Shown one piece after another: positions 6,678 to 12,246 of a stretch of DNA of 14,235 bases. Below the pieces are notes generated by a model. The model worked only from the letters and a program-made list of their open reading frames with translations, was not told the origin of the DNA and made no database searches. Position numbers and translations under genes: made by a program. The stretch is from an uncultured beta proteobacterium (GTDB lineage Bacteria > Pseudomonadota > Gammaproteobacteria > Burkholderiales > Rhodocyclaceae), in assembly GCA_903933395.1 (NCBI GenBank), contig CAIZKA010000264.1:1-14235 (forward strand), in the 5' to 3' direction. The first letter of the stretch is position 1; each line of letters opens with the position of its first letter.

Positions 6678-7626
6678 GGCCGGCCTCCCCGCGGGGATCG
6701 CTGTCGGGCTTGAGCATGGCCGGCGCGGGTGCGCCGACGAAGCTGCTGATCGGCCATGTCTGTTTCGCGCCGCTGACGATTTCGCGCGCATCGGCCGCCG
6801 CCGCGCTGCCGTCGCGCAGGATCGGCGGCACGCTGGCTTCGGCCTCAGCGGCGATCTTCTCGGCATGGTCGAGAACCTGTTGCGTGCGGTCGAGGATCTG
6901 CTGCGTGCGGTCGAGCATGCCGGGCAGGCGCTGGTTGGTCGTCTCCAGTGTCTGGCCGAGATAACTGATGCTTTTCTCGGTATTGCCCATCAGGCGGATG
7001 GCGGTGCCGCCAATCCCCTCCACCTGGCGGTTGCTGGTGGCGAGCAGGACGTTCAGTGCATCGGCACTTTCGCGTACCCGGGCCAGGGTGCCGGGCAGGC
7101 CCTTCTCCGCATCGGCCAGAGTGCCGGTAATAGTCTTGATGTCCTTCAGGATGGGGATGAATTCGTCGCGCACCTGGTTGGCCAGTGCGGCGAGGCCATC
7201 GGCGCGGGAGAAGGCCAGCCGCGCCTGTGCCGGGGCGAGGCGGCTCTGATCCGCACCGGGCATGATTTCCAGCGTCGCCGAGCCGACCAGGCCTTCCTTG
7301 CGCAGTTCCACCCGTGCATCATGGGTGATGAAGCGCATGTAGTCGGCATCGATCTCCATGTTAACCGCCACATGACCGTCGTCCTTGAGGCTGACCTCGG
7401 ACACCGAGCCGACGCGAAAACCGGCGATGCGCACGGCCTGGCCCTTGACGATGTCCTGTGCGCTGTTGGTGACGAAACTGTAACCGGTGGTCTGGCGGAA
7501 CACGCCCTGGCGGATCGCGATGGCGGCAGCGACGGCCAGCATCGCCAGCACGGCGAAAAGCAGGAAGCGGCGGATGCCGCGGCGCAGGGCCTCGGCATCG
7601 GCGTCATATTGGGTCAGGAGTGACAT
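6667..7626 (-). CDS. MCE (MlaD-like) substrate-channel protein with long helical tail
   Basis: 319 residues from ATG 7626. One N-terminal membrane anchor (about 21-38) is followed by a single MCE domain (about 46-125: VKGQAVRIAGFRVGSV, then EGLVGSATLEIMPG). MCE domains form hexameric rings that conduct lipids or other hydrophobic molecules across the periplasm. E. coli MlaD is only about 183 residues; here some 165 further residues of helix (about 150-290) follow, with heptad-like coiled coil including a near-perfect duplicated DRTQQ(I/V)L unit. That resembles needle- or tunnel-forming MCE proteins rather than the short MlaD. The operon also lacks a MlaC shuttle. An earlier in-frame ATG at 7665 is possible but would overlap the upstream gene by 26 bases. 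ATG 7626 is preferred: it starts 13 bases after the preceding stop, with GAGGA just upstream. Confidence 0.9.
   Translation of the reverse strand: MSLLTQYDADAEALRRGIRRFLLFAVLAMLAVAAAIAIRQGVFRQTTGYSFVTNSAQDIVKGQAVRIAGFRVGSVSEVSLKDDGHVAVNMEIDADYMRFITHDARVELRKEGLVGSATLEIMPGADQSRLAPAQARLAFSRADGLAALANQVRDEFIPILKDIKTITGTLADAEKGLPGTLARVRESADALNVLLATSNRQVEGIGGTAIRLMGNTEKSISYLGQTLETTNQRLPGMLDRTQQILDRTQQVLDHAEKIAAEAEASVPPILRDGSAAAADAREIVSGAKQTWPISSFVGAPAPAMLKPDSDPRGEAGRAR
6877..6918. repeat. 21-base tandem duplication inside the MCE gene
   Basis: Two adjacent 21-base units, 6877-6897 and 6898-6918, are identical at 19 positions. They encode seven residues each (a heptad) in the C-terminal coiled coil, so the duplication extends the coil by exactly one heptad without breaking frame. 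Confidence 0.8.
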
Positions 7627-7639
7627 AGGTCCTCGGCGC

Positions 7640-8248
7640 TCATGGGGTCTCCGCAAGTTCGGCAAGTTCGGTCAGGCTTCGACAATCAGGCAGGGCCGGT
7701 AGTTCGTGGCTGTCGAGATCGACGAAGAGCACCGGCCGGAAAGGGTGGCGTGCGTGGTAGACGGCTTCGAGGGCGATCAGTCCGTCGGCCTGGCGCCGGG
7801 TGAGGCCGGCGAACAGGCGGTCGATCACCAGCAGTTCGGGCGGGCGCAGCAGGTAGCGGACGAAGCCCATTTTCCAGCGTTCGCTGCGCTCGAGGTTCAT
7901 CGGTTGTTCGCGGGCGAGGACGGCGATGCGTTCCGGCGTCAGGCCGCAGAACTGCAAGGCGGCATCCAGATCCTGGTCGCGCGCGCGCCTGTCTTCGGTG
8001 TCGGTGTCATAGCGCAGCAACAGCGCGAAATTGGCAGCCACGGTCAGGTTGCCGAGCAGGCCGCCGTTGGCCGGCAGGATGCCGACGCCGGGGCAGTCTT
8101 CGAGCGCGACCACCACATACCGTGCAATGGCGCCGTCACCGGCGACGAGGCGGTGGCGGCCGCCCTGATCGAGGGAGATCGCGAGGCGCGGCGCGGCGCC
8201 CTCGCAGAGCGTGAGCACCCGGTCTGTGACGGTGGCATGCATGCTCAT
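7640..8248 (-). CDS. Degenerate (catalytically dead) MlaF-like ABC ATPase homologue
   Basis: 202 residues, shorter than the about 265 of MlaF. The fold is recognisable: GILPANGGLLGNLTVAANFA (56-75) aligns to the Q-loop/ENVA region of MlaF, and RYLLRPPELLVIDRLFAGL (131-149) to the signature helix, Walker B and D-loop region. Every catalytic element is missing. No G-x-x-G-x-G-K-S/T exists anywhere. The Q-loop Gln is replaced (LPANG instead of LFQxG). The LSGG signature reads LERSE (119-123). Walker B keeps Asp143 but has Arg144 for the catalytic Glu. The D-loop is GLTRR. The H-loop region VLFVDLDS (173-180) has no His. The frame is intact, and it is coupled to the permease gene by a 4-base ATGA overlap (start 8248), so this is not simple gene decay. 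It probably binds the permease's cytoplasmic face as a structural or regulatory subunit; that role is inferred. Automated pipelines may label it an ABC transporter ATP-binding protein. Confidence 0.82.
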   Translation of the reverse strand: MSMHATVTDRVLTLCEGAAPRLAISLDQGGRHRLVAGDGAIARYVVVALEDCPGVGILPANGGLLGNLTVAANFALLLRYDTDTEDRRARDQDLDAALQFCGLTPERIAVLAREQPMNLERSERWKMGFVRYLLRPPELLVIDRLFAGLTRRQADGLIALEAVYHARHPFRPVLFVDLDSHELPALPDCRSLTELAELAETP

Positions 8249-8994
8249 CGCAGAACGTAAAGCAGCAGGGCGAAGGCGACGTCGACCACGAAGACGGCGA
8301 TCAGCCCGGTACCCACCGCCTGCATGGCGGCACCGGAAATGCTATGGCTGGATCGCGCGCTGCTGCTGCCGTGGTGGCAGGCGATGATGCCGATCGCGGC
8401 ACCCATCAGCGCGCTTTTGAGCAGGCTGAGCAGGGCCAGCCCGGGGTCGGCCGAATCGAGGAAACGGCCGGCCGCCTCGCCCAGCGGACGACCTTCGAAC
8501 GCCGCCGTGGCTAGCCAGCCGCTGCCGATGGAAATTGCCTGGAAGCAGGCGGTCACGGCGGGCAGGGCGATGGCCATGCCGACGATGCGCGGCAGCAGCA
8601 GGTAGTCGGCCGCCGGCACGCCCAGCCGGCGCAGCGCGGTGAATTCGTCGTGCAGGCGCATCACGGCAAGCTCCGAGGCGATCCCCGCGCTGCTGCGCGC
8701 CACCAGTACCAGCGCCGACAGCAGCGGTGCCATCTCGTAGAAGAGGCCGAGGAACAGCATGCGCTGGGTCAGGTCGCTGTCGGCACCGATCAGTGCCGAC
8801 AGCTGGGTGGCAGCGGTGGCGCCGGTCAGGATGGCCAGTACGACGATCACCGGCAGGGCGGCGACGCCGGCGCCGAAGATCTGGCGGTAAAGCTGCTCGC
8901 GCAGCAGCGGCCGGCGCAGTTCGCGATGGCGATGGCCGACAAACCAGATCAGGCCCAGGTAGGCACCCAAGCGGCTGTTCACGAGAAAGTTCAC
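8245..8994 (-). CDS. MlaE-type ABC transporter permease
   Basis: 249 residues from a GTG at 8994-8992; the open frame continues upstream to 9546, but that part is antisense-like low-complexity sequence lying inside the cyclase gene. The GTG overlaps the cyclase TGA by 4 bases and has GGAGA about six bases upstream, so the start is well supported. The MlaE/TGD1 family signature is present: RSSAGIASELAVMRLHDEF, then RRLGVPAADYLLLPRIVGM (100-140). Hydrophobic helices lie at about 42-66, 86-104, 131-165, 187-207 and 224-246, and the length is close to E. coli MlaE (260). The permease dimer would form the membrane path under an MCE hexamer. Its C-terminus overlaps the next gene (ATGA). The normal ATPase partner is replaced by a degenerate homologue, so its energy source is unclear. 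Confidence 0.9.
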   Translation of the reverse strand: MNFLVNSRLGAYLGLIWFVGHRHRELRRPLLREQLYRQIFGAGVAALPVIVVLAILTGATAATQLSALIGADSDLTQRMLFLGLFYEMAPLLSALVLVARSSAGIASELAVMRLHDEFTALRRLGVPAADYLLLPRIVGMAIALPAVTACFQAISIGSGWLATAAFEGRPLGEAAGRFLDSADPGLALLSLLKSALMGAAIGIIACHHGSSSARSSHSISGAAMQAVGTGLIAVFVVDVAFALLLYVLR

Positions 8995-10766
8995 TTGCCT
9001 TCTCCACGAGCTGACGTCAGCGGCGGGGTCCAGCCCCAGAGGCCGGGCAGGTCGGCGCGTGGCTTGCCGAGGTCGACCATCCCGCCGGCAAAGCCGACGG
9101 CAGCGGCCACCTCCGCCGAGCAGATCACCGGATGCGGGAATTCCTTGGTCAGTGCTTCGAGGCGGGCGGCGATGCCGACGGCATCGCCGATCACCGAGAA
9201 CTCGCGGCGCTGGCCGGAGCCGACGTGGCCGGAAAGCACCTCGCCGCTGTGGATGCCGATGCCGACCCGGATGGCCTCGATGCCCTCGGCGGCGAGTTCG
9301 ACATTGAGCCGGTCGACGCGAAGCAGCAGATCCTGCGCCGCTTCCAGCGCGCTGCGCTGCGGCGCGGGCAGCGGTTGCGGCAGACCGAAGGTGGCCATCA
9401 GGCCGTCGCCGACATATTTGTCCACGGCCCCGCCGCTGGCCTGGATGGACATTGCGGCGGCGGCATGGAAGCGGTTGAGCAGGTCGATCATGGCGTCGGG
9501 CGTCGATGCGGCGCCGCGCGCCGCGAAGCCGCGGATGCCGGCGCAAAGCAGGGTGACGTCGCGGCGCTGACCGTTCTTGTCGACCTGCAGTTCGCCGCCG
9601 AGCAGCGCGCGCATCACCTGCGGACTGACATGGCCGGCGAACATCGCGCGCAGATTTTGCCGCTCGCGGAATTGGCGGGCGAAATCCCAGGCCTGTCGCG
9701 CGCTGAATGCAAGCAGCGTGATGATGACAATGTTGGCCACCCGCAGATAGCTGCCTTGCCAGAGCGCGAAGGTGGAACCGGCGACGAAGCCGCCGATGAC
9801 TCCGATCAGCACCAGGGTCTTGAGCCAGCCGCTGCGGCCGAACCAGAGCAGCGTGCCGATGCCGGCCAGCATCAACGAGATGTTTGCCGGTACGCGCTCG
9901 ATCAGGCCGCCGCCAAGCAGCGAGCGCAGGGCCTGGATGTGCACCACGGCGCCCGGCTCGGTGCGGCTGTCCGGCTCCCAGGCGGCCAGCGGCACCGGCA
10001 GGCGGTGCCGGGTTTCGGTCGGCAGCAGGCTGGCCACGATTACGGCGCGGCCCTTGACCAGGGCGCGCAAGGGCGCTTCTTCACCGCGCCGGATCCAGCC
10101 CAGCACGGTAGTGACCGGCGTGTATTCGATGGCGCCGCCGACGCTGTAGTCAATCATGCCGGTGAGCGAGCCCTCACGCCCCATGTGTTTCGCCATGGCC
10201 AGCGCCAGCGGCTCCTGTTTTTCGTCGGAACGACAGCGCAGCTGGTTGATGCGGCGCACGGTGCCGTCGGTGTCCTCGCAGATCGCCAGCGAGGCGACCG
10301 CGCCCTCGCCGATGGCCGTGCGCAGTTCCGGCGACATGGGGCGCAGCTTGCCGCCGACGCCGCGCGGCTGGCCCACCACCAGCGGCGCCGCACCGCGCAG
10401 CAGATAGATGCCGGCGAGCAGCGGGGCATCGATGTCCTTGACCAGAAAGTCGTAGGAGCGCACCGGCAAGGGCATCGCCAGGCCCACCACCGCCGGCTGC
10501 GCCGCCGCGAGTCCCGCGAACAGGATGCCGAAATGGGCGTGCCAGAGGGCCGTGGGTTCCACGATGGTTTCGAAGGCGGCTTCGTCGATGCCGATCACCA
10601 CCACGTCATGGGTCAGCGGCGTCGGTGCATTGGCGCGCAGCCACTGTACCTGGGCATCGTAGAGCGCCTGGTCGGCAAAGCGCAGGGTGCGCGTTTCCAT
10701 CATGCTCCAGGAAGCGGCGCACACCAGCAGGAAGCCGATCAGGATATCGCGGGAGAGACCGAACAT
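8991..10766 (-). CDS. CHASE2-domain membrane protein with class III adenylate/guanylate cyclase-like domain lacking key catalytic residues
   Basis: 591 residues. A first membrane helix (about 8-22) is followed by an extracytoplasmic CHASE2 sensory domain (about 25-290, with VVVIGIDEAAF at 56-65). Three helices (about 296-310, 316-334, 343-356) and a short linker lead to a cytoplasmic class III nucleotide cyclase domain (about 397-580). In that domain the second metal Asp (Asp454 in KYVGDG), Lys450, Asp528 (VIGDAV) and Arg535 are kept. The first metal Asp is Gly410 (LLCAGIRGF instead of the usual F-A-D-I-R-G-F). The transition-state Asn is Gly531 (GDAVGIAAR instead of G-D-x-V-N-x-A-x-R). Cyclase activity is therefore doubtful; it may act as a nucleotide-binding or signal-transmitting domain. 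The ATG at 10766 keeps the first membrane helix; a frame stop (TAA) close upstream leaves no alternative. It heads the MCE operon and overlaps the permease gene by GTGA, suggesting it senses a periplasmic cue for the transporter. Confidence 0.9.
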   Translation of the reverse strand: MFGLSRDILIGFLLVCAASWSMMETRTLRFADQALYDAQVQWLRANAPTPLTHDVVVIGIDEAAFETIVEPTALWHAHFGILFAGLAAAQPAVVGLAMPLPVRSYDFLVKDIDAPLLAGIYLLRGAAPLVVGQPRGVGGKLRPMSPELRTAIGEGAVASLAICEDTDGTVRRINQLRCRSDEKQEPLALAMAKHMGREGSLTGMIDYSVGGAIEYTPVTTVLGWIRRGEEAPLRALVKGRAVIVASLLPTETRHRLPVPLAAWEPDSRTEPGAVVHIQALRSLLGGGLIERVPANISLMLAGIGTLLWFGRSGWLKTLVLIGVIGGFVAGSTFALWQGSYLRVANIVIITLLAFSARQAWDFARQFRERQNLRAMFAGHVSPQVMRALLGGELQVDKNGQRRDVTLLCAGIRGFAARGAASTPDAMIDLLNRFHAAAAMSIQASGGAVDKYVGDGLMATFGLPQPLPAPQRSALEAAQDLLLRVDRLNVELAAEGIEAIRVGIGIHSGEVLSGHVGSGQRREFSVIGDAVGIAARLEALTKEFPHPVICSAEVAAAVGFAGGMVDLGKPRADLPGLWGWTPPLTSARGEGK

Positions 10767-10772
10767 CAGCCG

Positions 10773-10778
10773 ATTATG
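10773..10778 (-). promoter_or_regulatory. Extended -10 element in front of the MCE operon, near-leaderless
   Basis: On the minus strand TGACATAAT reads as an extended -10 (TG, one base, CATAAT; 5/6 to consensus). The best -35 at 17 bases, ATTTCA, matches only 3/6. The hexamer ends six bases before the ATG, so the mRNA would begin at or next to the start codon. Consistently, no good Shine-Dalgarno precedes this ATG. Confidence 0.35.
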
Positions 10779-10805
10779 TCATGCGGCAGGTGTGTTGAAA
10801 TTACG

Positions 10806-10855
10806 GCCCGGGGACCCGGGCGAAGCGCGTGCCGTATTGCAGCGGGCGTTCCCGC
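10806..10855 (-). terminator. Two G/C-rich hairpins after the HD-GYP gene
   Basis: Following the stop at 10861 on the minus strand come GCGGG/CCCGC (10855-10851 with 10846-10842, 4-base loop) and then a near-continuous palindrome GCCCGGG/CCCGGGC (10806-10812 and 10815-10821). The second is followed by CGTAATTTC on the minus strand, a poor T-run. They occupy the 94-base gap before the MCE operon and probably separate the two transcription units. Confidence 0.45.
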
Positions 10856-10860
10856 GCCGA

Positions 10861-11931
10861 TCAGAAGACGTCCGGCGGCTGCTCGACCGCCGCCCGGTCC
10901 GATTCGCGGCGAATCGTCCGCAGGGTGTCGAGATTGGCCAGGAAGGCGTCCACCAGCGCCGGGTCGAACTGGGCTCCGGCGCCGCTACGAAGCAAATCGA
11001 TGGCGGCGTCCTCGGTCCATGGCCTCTTGTACGGGCGGGTCGCGAGCAGGGCATCCCAGACGTCGGCCACCGCGACGATTCGCGCCGACAGTGGAATATC
11101 CTCGCCGCGCAGACCCAGCGGGTAGCCGCTGCCATCGAAGCGCTCATGGTGGTAGCGGGCAATATCGGCCGACATTTTCATCGATTCGGAGGTGGACCCA
11201 TGCAGCATTTCATAACCGATATCGGGATGGGTGCGCATGACGACCAGTTCGCTTTCGGTCAGGCGTCGCGGCGCGAGCAGGATTCCGTCGGGAATGCCGA
11301 TCTTGCCGATGTCATGAAGCGGCGCGGCCATCCCGATCACATGAACTTCGGATTCGCTGAATCCCACTTCGCGCGCCAGCAGTTTCGAGTAGCGCGCCAT
11401 GCGCACCAGATGCTGCCCGGTTTCTGAATCGCGCTTTTCGGCGACCACCGCCAGGCGTTGCAGCATTTCCATGCTGCGGCTCTGGAGATCCTCGGTGACT
11501 TCGGCAACGCGTTGCTGCAGAAGCTCGGCATGGCGCTTGTTCTGCAACTGGAAGGAACGCATCTTGAGCAGGTTGCGGCAACGCGACTGGCATTCCCTGG
11601 GGTTGATCGGCCGTATCAGGAAATCGGCCGCTCCGGCGTCCAGCGCCGCATACCTCACCGCCAGATCGTCGCTCGCCGTGACAACCACGATGGGCAAGTC
11701 GATCAGATGGTCCATTTCCTTCAGCAGACGGATCACGCCGATGCCGTCGAGCTCCGGCATGCTGAAATCCGTCACCACCAGATCGAGCGGGTGATCGGCG
11801 GCGTACTTCACCGCTTCCAGCGGATGATCAAAGGTCAGGACGGCCAGGTCGGCGGAAATGCCGGACAGTATTTCGGCGATCAGCAGTGAATTCGATGTCT
11901 GGTCGTCAATTACAACTACGCTCTGACGCAT
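10861..11931 (-). CDS. RpfG-like response regulator: REC domain plus HD-GYP c-di-GMP phosphodiesterase
   Basis: 356 residues. The receiver domain (1-125) has acidic pair Asp9/Asp10, phosphoacceptor Asp55 (VVTDFSMPE) and Thr85; the usual Lys after the last strand is Arg107 (FLIRP). A helical linker (about 125-165) leads to the HD-GYP domain: TGQH with His174, HDIGK (206-210), YHHERFDGSGYP (260-271) containing His261/His262 and the GYP loop, and Asp290 in ADVWDAL. All metal ligands expected for cyclic-di-GMP hydrolysis to pGpG or GMP appear present, so it should be active. The open frame extends to 12030, but the ATG at 11931 has GAGG six bases upstream and begins the receiver domain directly. 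It is divergent from an RpfC-like hybrid kinase; together they resemble the Rpf signalling pair, in which the kinase passes phosphate to this regulator. Confidence 0.93.
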   Translation of the reverse strand: MRQSVVVIDDQTSNSLLIAEILSGISADLAVLTFDHPLEAVKYAADHPLDLVVTDFSMPELDGIGVIRLLKEMDHLIDLPIVVVTASDDLAVRYAALDAGAADFLIRPINPRECQSRCRNLLKMRSFQLQNKRHAELLQQRVAEVTEDLQSRSMEMLQRLAVVAEKRDSETGQHLVRMARYSKLLAREVGFSESEVHVIGMAAPLHDIGKIGIPDGILLAPRRLTESELVVMRTHPDIGYEMLHGSTSESMKMSADIARYHHERFDGSGYPLGLRGEDIPLSARIVAVADVWDALLATRPYKRPWTEDAAIDLLRSGAGAQFDPALVDAFLANLDTLRTIRRESDRAAVEQPPDVF

Positions 11932-11972
11932 GGTCTGCCTCGGGATCAGTAATGCCGCTTGCGGACACGGCT

Positions 11973-11986
11973 GCCGGCATGCCGGC
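11973..11986. promoter_or_regulatory. Perfect 14-bp palindrome in the leader of the HD-GYP gene
   Basis: GCCGGCATGCCGGC is its own reverse complement. It sits between the predicted transcription start (about 11995) and the ribosome-binding site of the HD-GYP gene. It could be an operator or an mRNA hairpin. Such G/C palindromes also arise by chance in GC-rich DNA, so function is uncertain. Confidence 0.35.
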
Positions 11987-12001
11987 CCGTGCGCAAGGCA
12001 C

Positions 12002-12030
12002 AACATAACATCCCGCCAAGTGCGAGACAA
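12002..12030 (-). promoter_or_regulatory. Sigma70-type promoter with extended -10 for the HD-GYP gene
   Basis: On the minus strand TTGTCT (12030-12025) and TATGTT (12007-12002) are exactly 17 bases apart, each 4/6 to consensus, and the -10 is preceded by TG plus one base (extended -10). A leader of roughly 64 bases to the ATG at 11931 is predicted. The rest of the 315-base gap (11932-12246) has no convincing gene, and I see no good promoter for the plus-strand kinase in it. Confidence 0.5.
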
Positions 12031-12246
12031 TGGCCGGACGATCGAAATGAAGCGCGCAGCATAAAAATGGCTATTGTTCGCCGTATGAAATACAGGCAGT
12101 CTTGGCGATCATTGTGCCGTGTAAACCATGACGGCGCCCGAACCACCCTTTAGCGCCGGCCGATCTGCAGCGCATGCGACAACCATGTAGTCTCGCGGGT
12201 CTGCTGGAAATGCCGAGAACAACCGAGGATCGACCGCGGAATTTTG

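Larger units (their letters stand above)
11932..12246. other. Divergent intergenic region between HD-GYP and hybrid kinase genes
   Basis: 315 bases with no supportable gene; the short open frames here have no ribosome site or recognisable protein. It holds the HD-GYP promoter and the 14-bp palindrome listed separately. The middle (about 12060-12130) is notably more A/T-rich than its surroundings, as expected of a regulatory region serving two divergent genes. Confidence 0.7.

Noticed and set aside
6678..6866. N-terminal extension of the lipoprotein frame
   Set aside because: It would bury the lipobox signal about 63 residues inside; GTG 6677 with GGGGAGG upstream gives a proper lipoprotein signal.
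7627..7665. Alternative earlier start of the MCE protein
   Set aside because: It adds a charged 13-residue leader overlapping the upstream gene, while ATG 7626 has a nearby GAGGA; not excluded, only less likely.
8995..9546. N-terminal extension of the permease frame
   Set aside because: The extension is Arg-rich shadow of the cyclase gene; the GTG at 8994 has a good ribosome site and overlaps the cyclase stop.
9132..11240. A 702-codon open frame on the plus strand, antisense to the cyclase-like and HD-GYP genes
   Set aside because: It is His/Arg/Gln/Ala-rich with no recognisable domain and lies opposite two well-supported genes; GC-rich codon usage produces such long antisense frames.
12102..12118. 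A sigma54-like GG/GC pair (TTGGC, GTGC) with correct 10-base spacing upstream of the hybrid kinase
   Set aside because: Only the GG and GC dinucleotides and a few flanking bases fit; the -12 half is poor and no activator site is visible.
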